Origin: Candidatus Firestoneibacteriota bacterium
GTDB lineage: Bacteria; JACRDZ01
NCBI GenBank assembly: GCA_016212735.1
Contig: JACRDZ010000133.1
Location: 1 to 8,088 of the forward strand
Direction: 5' to 3'
DNA: 8,088 nt
Positions 1 through 6,316 of this stretch are shown here, one piece after another. Under the pieces are notes generated by a model. It had not been told where the DNA came from and ran no database searches. It saw only the letters and a program-made list of their open reading frames with translations. A program made the position numbers and the translations under genes. Numbering within the stretch: the stretch's first letter is position 1; the number at the start of each line of letters is the position of its first letter.

Positions 1-204
1 AAATTGTTTATCTTGCTCTACGCTCCTATTATGAGCATGAAAAATTGTGATTTTTTCACCTTTTTCTTCTTCCTCTTTATTTACTATTCCTTTTCCAAAA
101 GCAATAAGGTTACACTTAGGTATTTTTTCTCCAATAAAATTCTTGTCTCTATAACAAATAAAACAACACTTTACTGATTTATTAGTATCATCTTTGTCTT
201 TTTC
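1..204 (-). pseudogene. cas10: Continuation of csm1 past the in-frame TAA (partial, runs off the window)
   Basis: Reading on in the csm1 frame after the TAA gives 68 codons with no further stop up to position 1. They begin EKDKDDTNKSV and continue KCCFICYRDKNF. The CFIC pair supplies the second half of the zinc ribbon begun by CQVC before the stop, which shows that the frame is correct and that a single substitution (for example from AAA, GAA or CAA) explains the break. None of the 68 codons is ATG, GTG or TTG, so an in-frame restart giving a separate second polypeptide is not supported in this stretch. The region would not be translated unless the stop is read through or is a sequencing error. 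The remainder of csm1 and the other csm genes would be expected to the left of the window. Confidence 0.85.
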
Positions 205-207
205 TTA
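205..207 (-). other. In-frame TAA stop inside the Cas10 zinc ribbon
   Basis: Plus-strand tta, read as TAA on the minus strand, between CAT (His448) and GAA. Cas10 homology is continuous on both sides in the same frame, so it is a nonsense codon and not a frameshift. Three other genes here (waaA, the barrel gene and the 7634 gene) end in TAA, so a reassigned TAA codon is unlikely. Confidence 0.85.
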
Positions 208-1551
208 ATGTGTTGCTGGACCTTTTACACAAACCTGACAATCATTATTAACTTGATATTCTCTATATAATTTACTTGATTTAAAATAATTAATATTAAA
301 TTGTTTTTTCTCTGGATCACTTAAAATAGTTTTTGATTTATTACTTTTTTCTAATTCGAGTTTGTAAAACATGTCATCTGCTAATTTAAAAAAATTGTAG
401 ACTTTAAATTTAGCCTTAAGATCATTTTCTTTAAATTCTTTAAAACCTCTTATTGGCATCCAGGACATTAAGAAAGAGAATTGATTAAAATATGCTTTAT
501 GGATTTCATTTTCTATCTCAAGTTTTACATTCTGTAATTCATTTTCAATATTTTCGATGTTTGGAGCTAATAAAAGAAACTTTCCTCCTGCGGAGAAAAG
601 ATCACAAAATATTGGAAGAGCGAGCTTATGTAAAATTTTATGTATTGTAACTTCTGAAAATAGATAGATAAAAAATGAACGGGCTCTCAGTCTTTTGGAA
701 ACACCAGTGCCATCTCTGTTAGTTATTTGAAAAATATAATCTTGAATTCCAGAAAAATCGCCACCTATGAGATAAAACTCATTATTCCAGCTAAATCTCT
801 TTCCTTTTGCAATAGAAATCATATGTCTTTTATATAAACAGGCAGCAAATGCCGCAGTTGATCTAGAGTGATCATAAAGAGAAACATCTGAAATACCTTT
901 TTCATACCTTGTATCACTTGGAACTGACCACATATATTTTTGAAGTATATTTAGCCATTTAGTAAAAACATTTTCGATTTTATTAAATTTAGAAAAATCA
1001 GGGATAGCGTTTTCGAATCCTTTAATTGCATCATCAATTTCTTTATCAGTTAAAATAGTGATTGAGCCAGGATATGCATTTAACGGAGAAAACGGAGCAA
1101 AATTATATTTACCAAAATTATGCTCTTTTTGTTTTAGGTCAAGGTTTATATATGAAAAAATTGAGTCTAAAGGTAAGGTTCTATTAGCAAAAGCATTTTC
1201 AGTATCTCTTTCTTTGCAAGAATAGCTATCTGCTCTTTTAATAAGTTTAATTAATTTCCATATTTTTGTTTTTTCTCTTGAAGTTTTATCTTTAAAGAAT
1301 TCATCTTTTATTACCACTGTTTTGCTAATTTTAGTATCATGATATCTCACTAATATTTTTATTATGTTAATATCATAAAGTTTATCATTTTTTAACTTAG
1401 TTAAATTGTTTTCAATGAATTTAGCTGATGCAGCTTCATGGCCATCATTATATTTATATTTATCATCTCCTCGATGCAATAACTTCCCCACATCATGCAA
1501 CAACGCTCCAAGTATCACCGAGTTATATTCTTTTTCATTAAATTCATTCAT
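205..1551 (-). CDS. cas10: Type III-A CRISPR Cas10/Csm1, N-terminal part, cut short by an in-frame stop
   Basis: Csm1 is the large subunit of the type III-A (Csm) interference complex. Its HD domain cleaves single-stranded DNA and its palm domains make cyclic oligoadenylate when target RNA is bound. Visible parts: HD domain with LLHDVGK (H19, D20), H38, YHD (H71, D72) and the RADSYSCKERD segment (106-116); the Csm1 signature SDVSLYDHS (221-229); first palm with GGDFSGIQDYIF (263-274), LRARSF (288-293) and SAGGKFLLL (320-328); and the first zinc-ribbon pair CQVC (438-441). The ATG at 1551 follows AAGGT with a 5-nt gap. The product ends at 448 residues, whereas Csm1 proteins usually have about 750-850. 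The frame stays open past the TAA to the window edge, so this is a nonsense-interrupted gene and not a natural end. The second palm with its GG(D/E)DD site would lie past the stop and outside the window. Family assignment is firm; whether the product works is doubtful. Confidence 0.93.
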   Translation of the reverse strand: MNEFNEKEYNSVILGALLHDVGKLLHRGDDKYKYNDGHEAASAKFIENNLTKLKNDKLYDINIIKILVRYHDTKISKTVVIKDEFFKDKTSREKTKIWKLIKLIKRADSYSCKERDTENAFANRTLPLDSIFSYINLDLKQKEHNFGKYNFAPFSPLNAYPGSITILTDKEIDDAIKGFENAIPDFSKFNKIENVFTKWLNILQKYMWSVPSDTRYEKGISDVSLYDHSRSTAAFAACLYKRHMISIAKGKRFSWNNEFYLIGGDFSGIQDYIFQITNRDGTGVSKRLRARSFFIYLFSEVTIHKILHKLALPIFCDLFSAGGKFLLLAPNIENIENELQNVKLEIENEIHKAYFNQFSFLMSWMPIRGFKEFKENDLKAKFKVYNFFKLADDMFYKLELEKSNKSKTILSDPEKKQFNINYFKSSKLYREYQVNNDCQVCVKGPATH

Positions 1552-1572
1552 ACTTTACCTTATAAATTTATT

Positions 1573-1713
1573 CTATAACATCACCGATTGCTGATATTGA
1601 GTTAGACTATCAAGTAAAATACTTGCACCTCTGATTTCACGTAATTTATTTGTACCAAAAATATAATTATGTATTCCGCTAATATCGATTAATACCAAAT
1701 ATTTCCAATCCAA
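1573..1713 (-). pseudogene. 46-codon ORF: N-terminal fragment of a second Cas10/Cmr2-type palm-domain protein
   Basis: A TTG at 1713 opens a 46-codon frame ending in TAG (1573-1575). It reads LDWKYLVLIDISG, then IHNYIFGTNKLREIRGAS, then ILLDSL and TQYQQSVML. The IDISGIHNYIF core matches the FSGIQDYIF strand of the first palm of the neighbouring csm1, and NKLREIRGASILLD is the next element in Cas10/Cmr2-palm and mCpol-like proteins, which often begin with this strand. The start is well supported: GAGGTG lies 4 nt before the TTG (counted from GAGG, 6 nt), and an in-frame TGA two codons upstream bars a longer N-terminus. The C-terminus is lost: a palm domain needs well over 100 residues, and csm1 starts 21 nt downstream. 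It is most likely the stub of a deleted gene. A translated leader peptide coupled to csm1 is the alternative. This reading rests on motif recognition only. Confidence 0.65.
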
Positions 1714-1723
1714 TTTTCACCTC
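1714..1723 (-). promoter_or_regulatory. Strong ribosome binding site before the palm-fragment ORF
   Basis: On the minus strand GAGGTG (1723-1718) is followed by AAAA and then the TTG. It pairs fully with CACCUC of the 16S rRNA 3' end, which is notable in such AT-rich surroundings and is the main argument that the TTG at 1713 was a real start. Confidence 0.6.
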
Positions 1724-1832
1724 ATTGATTTCGAAATAATATTTTATGATATTTAGATTTAAGAAAACATATTTTATTAATTTTAAATTATTAGTGGTAG
1801 TAAACATAAAGAGAAGCTTAAAAATTTTAATT

Positions 1833-1862
1833 AAGATACATTATTATATAGCGTTTTGTCAA
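1833..1862 (-). promoter_or_regulatory. Candidate sigma-70-type promoter for the palm fragment and csm1
   Basis: On the minus strand a perfect TTGACA (1862-1857) is followed after 18 nt by TATCTT (1838-1833), a 4/6 match to TATAAT. A better TATAAT-like string (TATATAATAAT) sits inside the spacer but only about 8 nt from TTGACA, too close to pair with it. Transcription would begin near 1826, about 110 nt before the palm-fragment start. The rest of 1714-1895 is very AT-rich, with no other ORF, tRNA or clear hairpin terminator for the heptosyltransferase gene. The spacing and -10 match are only fair. Confidence 0.4.
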
Positions 1863-1895
1863 GATTTTTATGAATATTTTATCATAATCTATCAC

Positions 1896-2948
1896 CTATT
1901 GTATTAACCTTAATTTGTTAATACAGAAAACCAAGACTTCATTCGATGTTATATCTTCCATACATTTATGAGTATTGATTGGACATTCTTGTGTACCGTG
2001 TAAACTGCATGGTCTACAATGTAAATTTTTTTCAATAATTACGTCGTCTTTTCCATAAGGCCAGAAACCGAATTCTAGAACTGTTGGTCCAAAAATAGCT
2101 ATTACAGGTATATTCGCTGATTTCGCAAGATGCATAATACCTGTATCTCCTGTAATAAGAAAACGTAAATGTTTTAAAAGTTCGAAAGTTTCCAGGAGAT
2201 TAAGTTCCTCGCATGCTGAAACGGCTTTTTCTCCTATACCATCAGCAATTTCAGAAACAACATCAATGTCACTGTTTCCTCCAAAAATAATTATTCTTAT
2301 ATTGAATTGTTTTTTTAATTGATGCCCTAATTCAATAAATTTATCAATAGGCCAGCGTTTTGTGAAATATTTTGCTCCAGGATTGAATCCTATTAAAATT
2401 TCATTTTTTTCAAGTTTTAAATTATTGAGCCACAATTTTATTTTGTTTTCAATTTGAGGAGTAGAATATATTTCAGGTAAAGGGAGATGGGAAAAAGATT
2501 TAATAGATTTATCTATTAGAGATAAAGTTTTAAAATAGCGTTCGACAACATGTGTTTTATTTTTAAAAAGATTAATTTTAAACTCAGTCAGCAATATTCG
2601 TTTAAAAATGTCTTTTTTATAAGTAATTTTTTTGCAGTTAAATAGTAATTGTTTTATTATAAAACTTCTTAAATTGGAGTGTAAGTCTATTATCAAATCA
2701 TAATTGTTGTTTTTAAGTTTGCTCACACATGACATGAGCTCTAAAAAAGAACCGGAAGATATTGTGAAAACCTGATTTATCATAGGATGATACTCTATAA
2801 GATTGCTAAAATACTCCCTGGTTATAAAATCTATCCTTGCTTCAGGAAATTTTTGCTTAATAAAACGTATCATAGGCGTTGTAAGAATTATATCTCCAAT
2901 AGAACTAAAACGTATAATAAGTATTCTTTTATATGTTAAATTTGCCAT
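1896..2948 (-). CDS. Glycosyltransferase family 9 protein, probable LPS heptosyltransferase (WaaC/WaaF type)
   Basis: GT9 enzymes transfer heptose from ADP-heptose onto the Kdo-lipid A core at the inner face of the cytoplasmic membrane. The 350 residues fit the family length and form a GT-B fold. The N-terminal half has IIRFSSIGDIILTTP (11-25), with D19 at the usual catalytic-base position, and DLHSNLRS (88-95). The C-terminal half has GFNPGAKYFTKRWP (187-200), IFGG (221-224), GDTGIMHLA (267-275) and FGPT (286-289), the nucleotide-sugar site. A cysteine-rich tail (HCRPC, ECP, HKCM) is common in GT9 proteins. The ATG at 2948 lies 7 nt after the acyltransferase stop, and its AGG binding site overlaps that stop codon, pointing to translational coupling. 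It is the last gene of the lipid A operon. Whether it adds the first or second heptose, or another sugar, cannot be told from sequence. Confidence 0.9.
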   Translation of the reverse strand: MANLTYKRILIIRFSSIGDIILTTPMIRFIKQKFPEARIDFITREYFSNLIEYHPMINQVFTISSGSFLELMSCVSKLKNNNYDLIIDLHSNLRSFIIKQLLFNCKKITYKKDIFKRILLTEFKINLFKNKTHVVERYFKTLSLIDKSIKSFSHLPLPEIYSTPQIENKIKLWLNNLKLEKNEILIGFNPGAKYFTKRWPIDKFIELGHQLKKQFNIRIIIFGGNSDIDVVSEIADGIGEKAVSACEELNLLETFELLKHLRFLITGDTGIMHLAKSANIPVIAIFGPTVLEFGFWPYGKDDVIIEKNLHCRPCSLHGTQECPINTHKCMEDITSNEVLVFCINKLRLIQ

Positions 2949-2955
2949 ATATGAC

Positions 2956-3849
2956 CTATTTTTCCCTGGTCTTTTTTGTTTTCCATCGTCTGTGCACCCA
3001 GAACCATTGTTCTGGATAACGGCGTATATACATTTCTAAAATATTTGACCATAGTAATGTATTGAATAAAACATCATTATCTTTATTTTCTGTTTTTATA
3101 AATTTCAGCGGTTTTTCAACAATCAGTCTGAATTTACCAGGCTCATCTCGAAGCAGAAAAGACATTATTACAGGAGATTCTGTTTTTCTATAGAGAACAG
3201 CCGGACCGCGAGCAGTTGAAGCTGGACGACCAAAAAAATTAACAAATATACCATTAGCTCCAGCATCCTGATCCGCTATAACACCAAGAATATGATTATT
3301 TTTTAAAGCTTTAAGACTTTTACGGTTTGCTTCTTTATGAGGTATGATATTAATATTTTTATTTGTACGCTGTGCAAGAACAAAAGTATTGACAAGAGAA
3401 TTAGACTGTCTTCTGGCAATAACGCTTAGATCAAAACCATATAGAGTATATAAAGCTCCTAATAACTCCCAATTACCTAAATGACCTGTAATATTAATTA
3501 CACCCTTCCCTTCTTTTAAAGCATTTTCAAAATGATGAATTCCCTCTACGATAACGTTTTTTTCTAAAAAACTCTTATCAAATTTAGGAAGATAAAGAAA
3601 TTCCACACCTATATATGCAATATTTATAAAATTTTGCGATATAATTTTTTCGATTTCTTCAGGGCTCTTTTCATTACCGAAAGATTTAATGAGATTATCT
3701 CTGGCAATATTGCAGTGCTTTTTATCTATATTATAACTAAGATTACCAAGTTTTTTTGCAAATTTATAGGATTTTTCAAGTGTATTTCGTTCTACATAAT
3801 TAGAAATATATTTTATAAATCCATATTCAAGATAATGCAATAAACTCAC
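2956..3849 (-). CDS. lpxL: Lipid A late acyltransferase, LpxL/HtrB family
   Basis: This family adds a secondary acyl chain to Kdo-lipid IVA from acyl-ACP at the cytoplasmic side of the inner membrane. The catalytic H-x4-E motif is clear: TGHLGNWE with H123 and E128. It is followed by ARRQSN (145-150), a segment around IADQDAGANGIFVNFFG (191-207) and the C-terminal YPEQWFWVHRRWK (278-290), a hallmark of LpxL/LpxM proteins. At 297 residues it is full length. The start is GTG at 3849, chosen because GGGAG (3861-3857) lies 7 nt upstream; it overlaps the last 23 nt of lpxK, so the two are probably translationally coupled. There is no strongly hydrophobic N-terminal anchor. LpxL, LpxM and LpxP types cannot be separated by eye; as the only copy here, placed after lpxK, LpxL is the simplest name. 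Confidence 0.9.
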   Translation of the reverse strand: MSLLHYLEYGFIKYISNYVERNTLEKSYKFAKKLGNLSYNIDKKHCNIARDNLIKSFGNEKSPEEIEKIISQNFINIAYIGVEFLYLPKFDKSFLEKNVIVEGIHHFENALKEGKGVINITGHLGNWELLGALYTLYGFDLSVIARRQSNSLVNTFVLAQRTNKNINIIPHKEANRKSLKALKNNHILGVIADQDAGANGIFVNFFGRPASTARGPAVLYRKTESPVIMSFLLRDEPGKFRLIVEKPLKFIKTENKDNDVLFNTLLWSNILEMYIRRYPEQWFWVHRRWKTKKTREK

Positions 3850-4921
3850 TTATTTTCTCCCTAAATTTATCTTCTTCGTTTACTTTCATTTCAGATTCAA
3901 CTATGTATACAGGGATAGAAAGCGGAATAAATTTTACAGCATCTTTTTCTGTAATCAAAATAATTTCACAGCCATATTCCAGAGCTTTCTTTTCGATTTC
4001 TTTGAAGTCTTTTATATTATAATGATAATGGTCAGGATAATATATTGATTTTACTTCCATATTTAAAAATTTTTGAACCGTTTGTTTGAAATATTCAGGA
4101 TGCGCAATCCCTGAAACAACAAGTACAGATTTTTTTCTTATCTCTTCAATATTTATGCTATTGTCGCCCAAAAGACTTTTTATTTTAACCAGACGATATT
4201 GCGCAGTAAATATATCAATTTCTGGATTAATATCCTGTATCTTATCAATTAGAAATTTATATTCATCAACCATATTAACATTGGTAATAATTATTATATT
4301 ACATTTTTTCAAAACATCCAGTGATTGTCGTAATATCCCGCATGGAAAAAGTTTATAATTTCCAAAAGGGCATTTTGCATCTATTAATACTATATTAATT
4401 TTTGCCCGGAGTTTTCTTTGCTGAAATCCATCATCAAGTATTATTAATCTGGCATTGAATTTACATTGTGCAATAAGAGCAGTAAAGGCTCTATTTTTAC
4501 CAATGAGTACTTTAATCCCGGGAAATTTTTTTGCCAGCAAATATGGCTCATCTCCAGCTTCTTCAGGAGAAAGCATAATTTTATTCCCATCGCTTACCAA
4601 TGCCCATGTTTTTTTATTTTTACTTTTATATCCTCTTGAAAGAATAGCTATATCAGATATTTTATTCTGTAAAATCCGAGTTAATGAAATACATAAACTG
4701 GTTTTACCTGTTCCCCCCATAGTAATATTTCCTATACTTAAAACAGGTATATCTATCTTCGTTGTTTTTAAGTAACCAGAATTGTATAAAGATTCACGTA
4801 TTTTTAGAACTATTGCATATAAAATTGATAGTAGTTCTAAAAAACGAATTATAATTATATCAAATAAATTCAAACTCTTTTCTTTATATAATTTTTCGAA
4901 ATAATTTTGCAGGTTTTTCAT
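3827..4921 (-). CDS. lpxK: Tetraacyldisaccharide 4'-kinase LpxK
   Basis: LpxK phosphorylates the 4' position of the tetraacyldisaccharide-1-phosphate with ATP to give lipid IVA, at the inner membrane. Seen in the protein: a short hydrophobic N-terminal helix (about 20-40); SIGNITMGGTGKTS (62-75) with the Walker A P-loop GGTGKT; LSRGY (94-98); GDEPYLLA (123-130); GKNR (141-144); and DDGFQQRKL (163-171), the Walker B/catalytic region. Further on are SGIAHPEYF (270-278) and TEKDAVKF (324-331), both typical of LpxK. The length of 364 residues is normal, perhaps slightly long. The ATG at 4921 comes 14 nt after the waaA stop with only a weak GGA site, so it may depend on coupling to waaA. The 3' end overlaps the start of the acyltransferase gene. 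Confidence 0.96.
   Translation of the reverse strand: MKNLQNYFEKLYKEKSLNLFDIIIIRFLELLSILYAIVLKIRESLYNSGYLKTTKIDIPVLSIGNITMGGTGKTSLCISLTRILQNKISDIAILSRGYKSKNKKTWALVSDGNKIMLSPEEAGDEPYLLAKKFPGIKVLIGKNRAFTALIAQCKFNARLIILDDGFQQRKLRAKINIVLIDAKCPFGNYKLFPCGILRQSLDVLKKCNIIIITNVNMVDEYKFLIDKIQDINPEIDIFTAQYRLVKIKSLLGDNSINIEEIRKKSVLVVSGIAHPEYFKQTVQKFLNMEVKSIYYPDHYHYNIKDFKEIEKKALEYGCEIILITEKDAVKFIPLSIPVYIVESEMKVNEEDKFREKISEFIALS
3850..3861 (-). promoter_or_regulatory. Ribosome binding site that fixes the GTG start of lpxL
   Basis: GGGAG (3861-3857), a 7-nt A-rich gap, then GTG. It lies within the end of the lpxK coding sequence. No ATG near this position is as well placed. Confidence 0.7.
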
Positions 4922-4935
4922 TAAAGCTATCCATT

Positions 4936-6225
4936 TTACATAAAAGAACGAATTTCATTAAGAGTTCTTTTTGATGCTCCTTTTTTTTCATTTACAGCTT
5001 TATAAGCTTTTTCACCGTCTGTTTTGGCTTTGATAGGATTTGCTATATATTCTATTAAGATTTGTTTTATATCAAATCCATTTTTAACACATTTCCCTCC
5101 GCCGCTTTCTATAAGAATATGAGCTATATCTGAAACATTGCTTGTATATGTACCGAATATTACCGGACATGCTAAAAGAGCTGGTTCAATAAGATTATGC
5201 CCGCCATAGTTTTGTAATGTACCTCCGACAAAAGAGACATTTGCAATAGCATAATAAGATAATAGTTGTCCAAGAAGGTCAAGTATAAAAATACTAGGTT
5301 CTTGGCTGATAGCTGATGGCTGATAGCTGATGGCTGATAGTTTTTTACAATTAATACCTTTTTTATCGATAATTTTAATAATCTCACCTGTACGATTTAT
5401 ATGTCTTGGAGCAATAATAAGTTTACATGACACTATTTTTTTTATTTCTAAAAATACTTCAATAATAATTTCTTCTTCACCAGGACGTGTACTACCTGCA
5501 ACCCATAAAAAATCCTCTTTGCTTAATCCGAGATTTTGTCTTATCTTCTGTCTTTCGGAAAAAGGGATATCTATTTCTACATCAAATTTAGTTTGTCCGC
5601 AAATGGCTATTTTATTTTTCTCTATTCCTAATTTAAGGAAATTATTTTTTTCTTTTTCGTTTTGTACACAGTATTTATCAATACAGTTTAATACAATATC
5701 AAAAAATTTATTGAATTGAAGATAATATTTTATGCTTTTATCAGTTATTCTGCCGTTAATTATGCATAAATTAATATTTTTCTTTTTTGCTTCTGTAATC
5801 ATATTAGGCCATAGTTCTGTTTCAGCAATTAATATGATTTTTGGATTAAAAAAGTTTAAAGTTCTATTTACTATAAAAGATATATCCAGAGGAGCATATA
5901 TAACAAAAGCTGAATCACCAAATTTCTTGCAAGCTTTTGTATATCCAGCATCTGTAATAGTTGATATTAATATTTTATATTGAGAATAGTTTTTTTGTAA
6001 CTCTATAATAAAATTTTGAATAGCATTAATTTCTCCTAATGAAGCCACATGAATCCACACAACATTAGCATTTTTTAGACTCTTTCTCCAGTTTTGAGGA
6101 TAAAAAGACAACCTTACAAAAAATCCTTTTCTGGATTTTTTGAAAAACAGGAAAAATGGGAAACCTGCAATAAGAAAAATACAACCTAATATATTATATA
6201 AAACAAAAAAAACATTTTTTTTCAA
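4936..6225 (-). CDS. waaA: 3-deoxy-D-manno-octulosonic acid (Kdo) transferase WaaA/KdtA
   Basis: WaaA (GT30) transfers Kdo from CMP-Kdo to lipid IVA at the cytoplasmic face of the inner membrane. A hydrophobic anchor spans about residues 5-28. HVASLGEINA (59-68) carries the catalytic base, E65. ETELWPN (135-141), INGRITD (156-162), AGSTRPGEEE (243-252), APRH (272-275), LLGQL (317-321), FVGG (332-335) and GGHNLIEPA (341-349) follow in the usual order. At 429 residues it is full length. The start is TTG at 6225, chosen because AAAGGA lies 8 nt upstream and no ATG occurs before residue 142, well past the anchor and catalytic site. It opens the lipid A operon. An odd in-frame heptamer repeat inserts LSAISYQPSAISQEPS at 296-311, in a stretch that varies among KdtA proteins, so activity is probably preserved. 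One Kdo or several cannot be told. Confidence 0.96.
   Translation of the reverse strand: MKKNVFFVLYNILGCIFLIAGFPFFLFFKKSRKGFFVRLSFYPQNWRKSLKNANVVWIHVASLGEINAIQNFIIELQKNYSQYKILISTITDAGYTKACKKFGDSAFVIYAPLDISFIVNRTLNFFNPKIILIAETELWPNMITEAKKKNINLCIINGRITDKSIKYYLQFNKFFDIVLNCIDKYCVQNEKEKNNFLKLGIEKNKIAICGQTKFDVEIDIPFSERQKIRQNLGLSKEDFLWVAGSTRPGEEEIIIEVFLEIKKIVSCKLIIAPRHINRTGEIIKIIDKKGINCKKLSAISYQPSAISQEPSIFILDLLGQLLSYYAIANVSFVGGTLQNYGGHNLIEPALLACPVIFGTYTSNVSDIAHILIESGGGKCVKNGFDIKQILIEYIANPIKAKTDGEKAYKAVNEKKGASKRTLNEIRSFM
5304..5340. repeat. Tandem heptamer repeat (RGCTGAT x5) inside waaA
   Basis: On the plus strand GGCTGAT and AGCTGAT alternate in five perfect adjacent copies (5304-5338), then AG, making a 14-nt higher-order unit. 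On the coding strand it reads ATCAGCC/ATCAGCT. Because 7 is not a multiple of 3, three heptamers (21 nt) make one in-frame period, which gives the repeated SAISYQP peptide. There are no mismatches within the five units, suggesting recent origin or ongoing turnover. Confidence 0.9.
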
Positions 6226-6239
6226 ATTAAAAATCCTTT
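6226..6239 (-). promoter_or_regulatory. Ribosome binding site that fixes the TTG start of waaA
   Basis: AAAGGA (6239-6234) followed by 8 nt and then TTG. It begins only a few bases after the T-run of the terminator, leaving no space for a promoter between them. Confidence 0.65.
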
Positions 6240-6240
6240 A

Positions 6241-6274
6241 AAACAAAAAAGGCAGACCGCAATGATCTGCCTTT
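6241..6274 (-). terminator. Intrinsic terminator after the outer-membrane barrel gene
   Basis: On the minus strand AAAGGCAGA (6274-6266), a 9-nt loop and TCTGCCTTT (6256-6248) form a perfect 9-bp stem, followed by a T-run, TTTTTTGTTT (6250-6241, overlapping the stem's last Ts). It lies about 40 nt after the barrel gene stop and directly before the waaA ribosome binding site. Confidence 0.85.
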
Positions 6275-6316
6275 AATTTATAATCTATATATTCTTTGCT
6301 TTATATTTTGCTCCAA

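Noticed and set aside
1817..1835. AT-only imperfect inverted repeat (CTTAA ... TTAAG) just downstream of the candidate promoter.
   Set aside because: The arms are only 5 bp and the rest is A/T runs, which is expected by chance in such AT-rich sequence; not good enough to call an operator or terminator.
4086..4775. Plus-strand open frames of 90 and 106 codons opposite lpxK.
   Set aside because: LpxK motifs are complete on the minus strand over this span; the plus-strand frames have no recognisable content.
5172..5387. 71-codon minus-strand frame overlapping waaA, with repeated SAISHQLSA-like residues.
   Set aside because: It is the same heptamer repeat read in another frame inside the well-supported Kdo transferase gene.
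5330..5983. Plus-strand open frames of 129 and 83 codons opposite waaA.
   Set aside because: They are hydrophobic, low-complexity shadows of the antisense strand of waaA, with no family resemblance.
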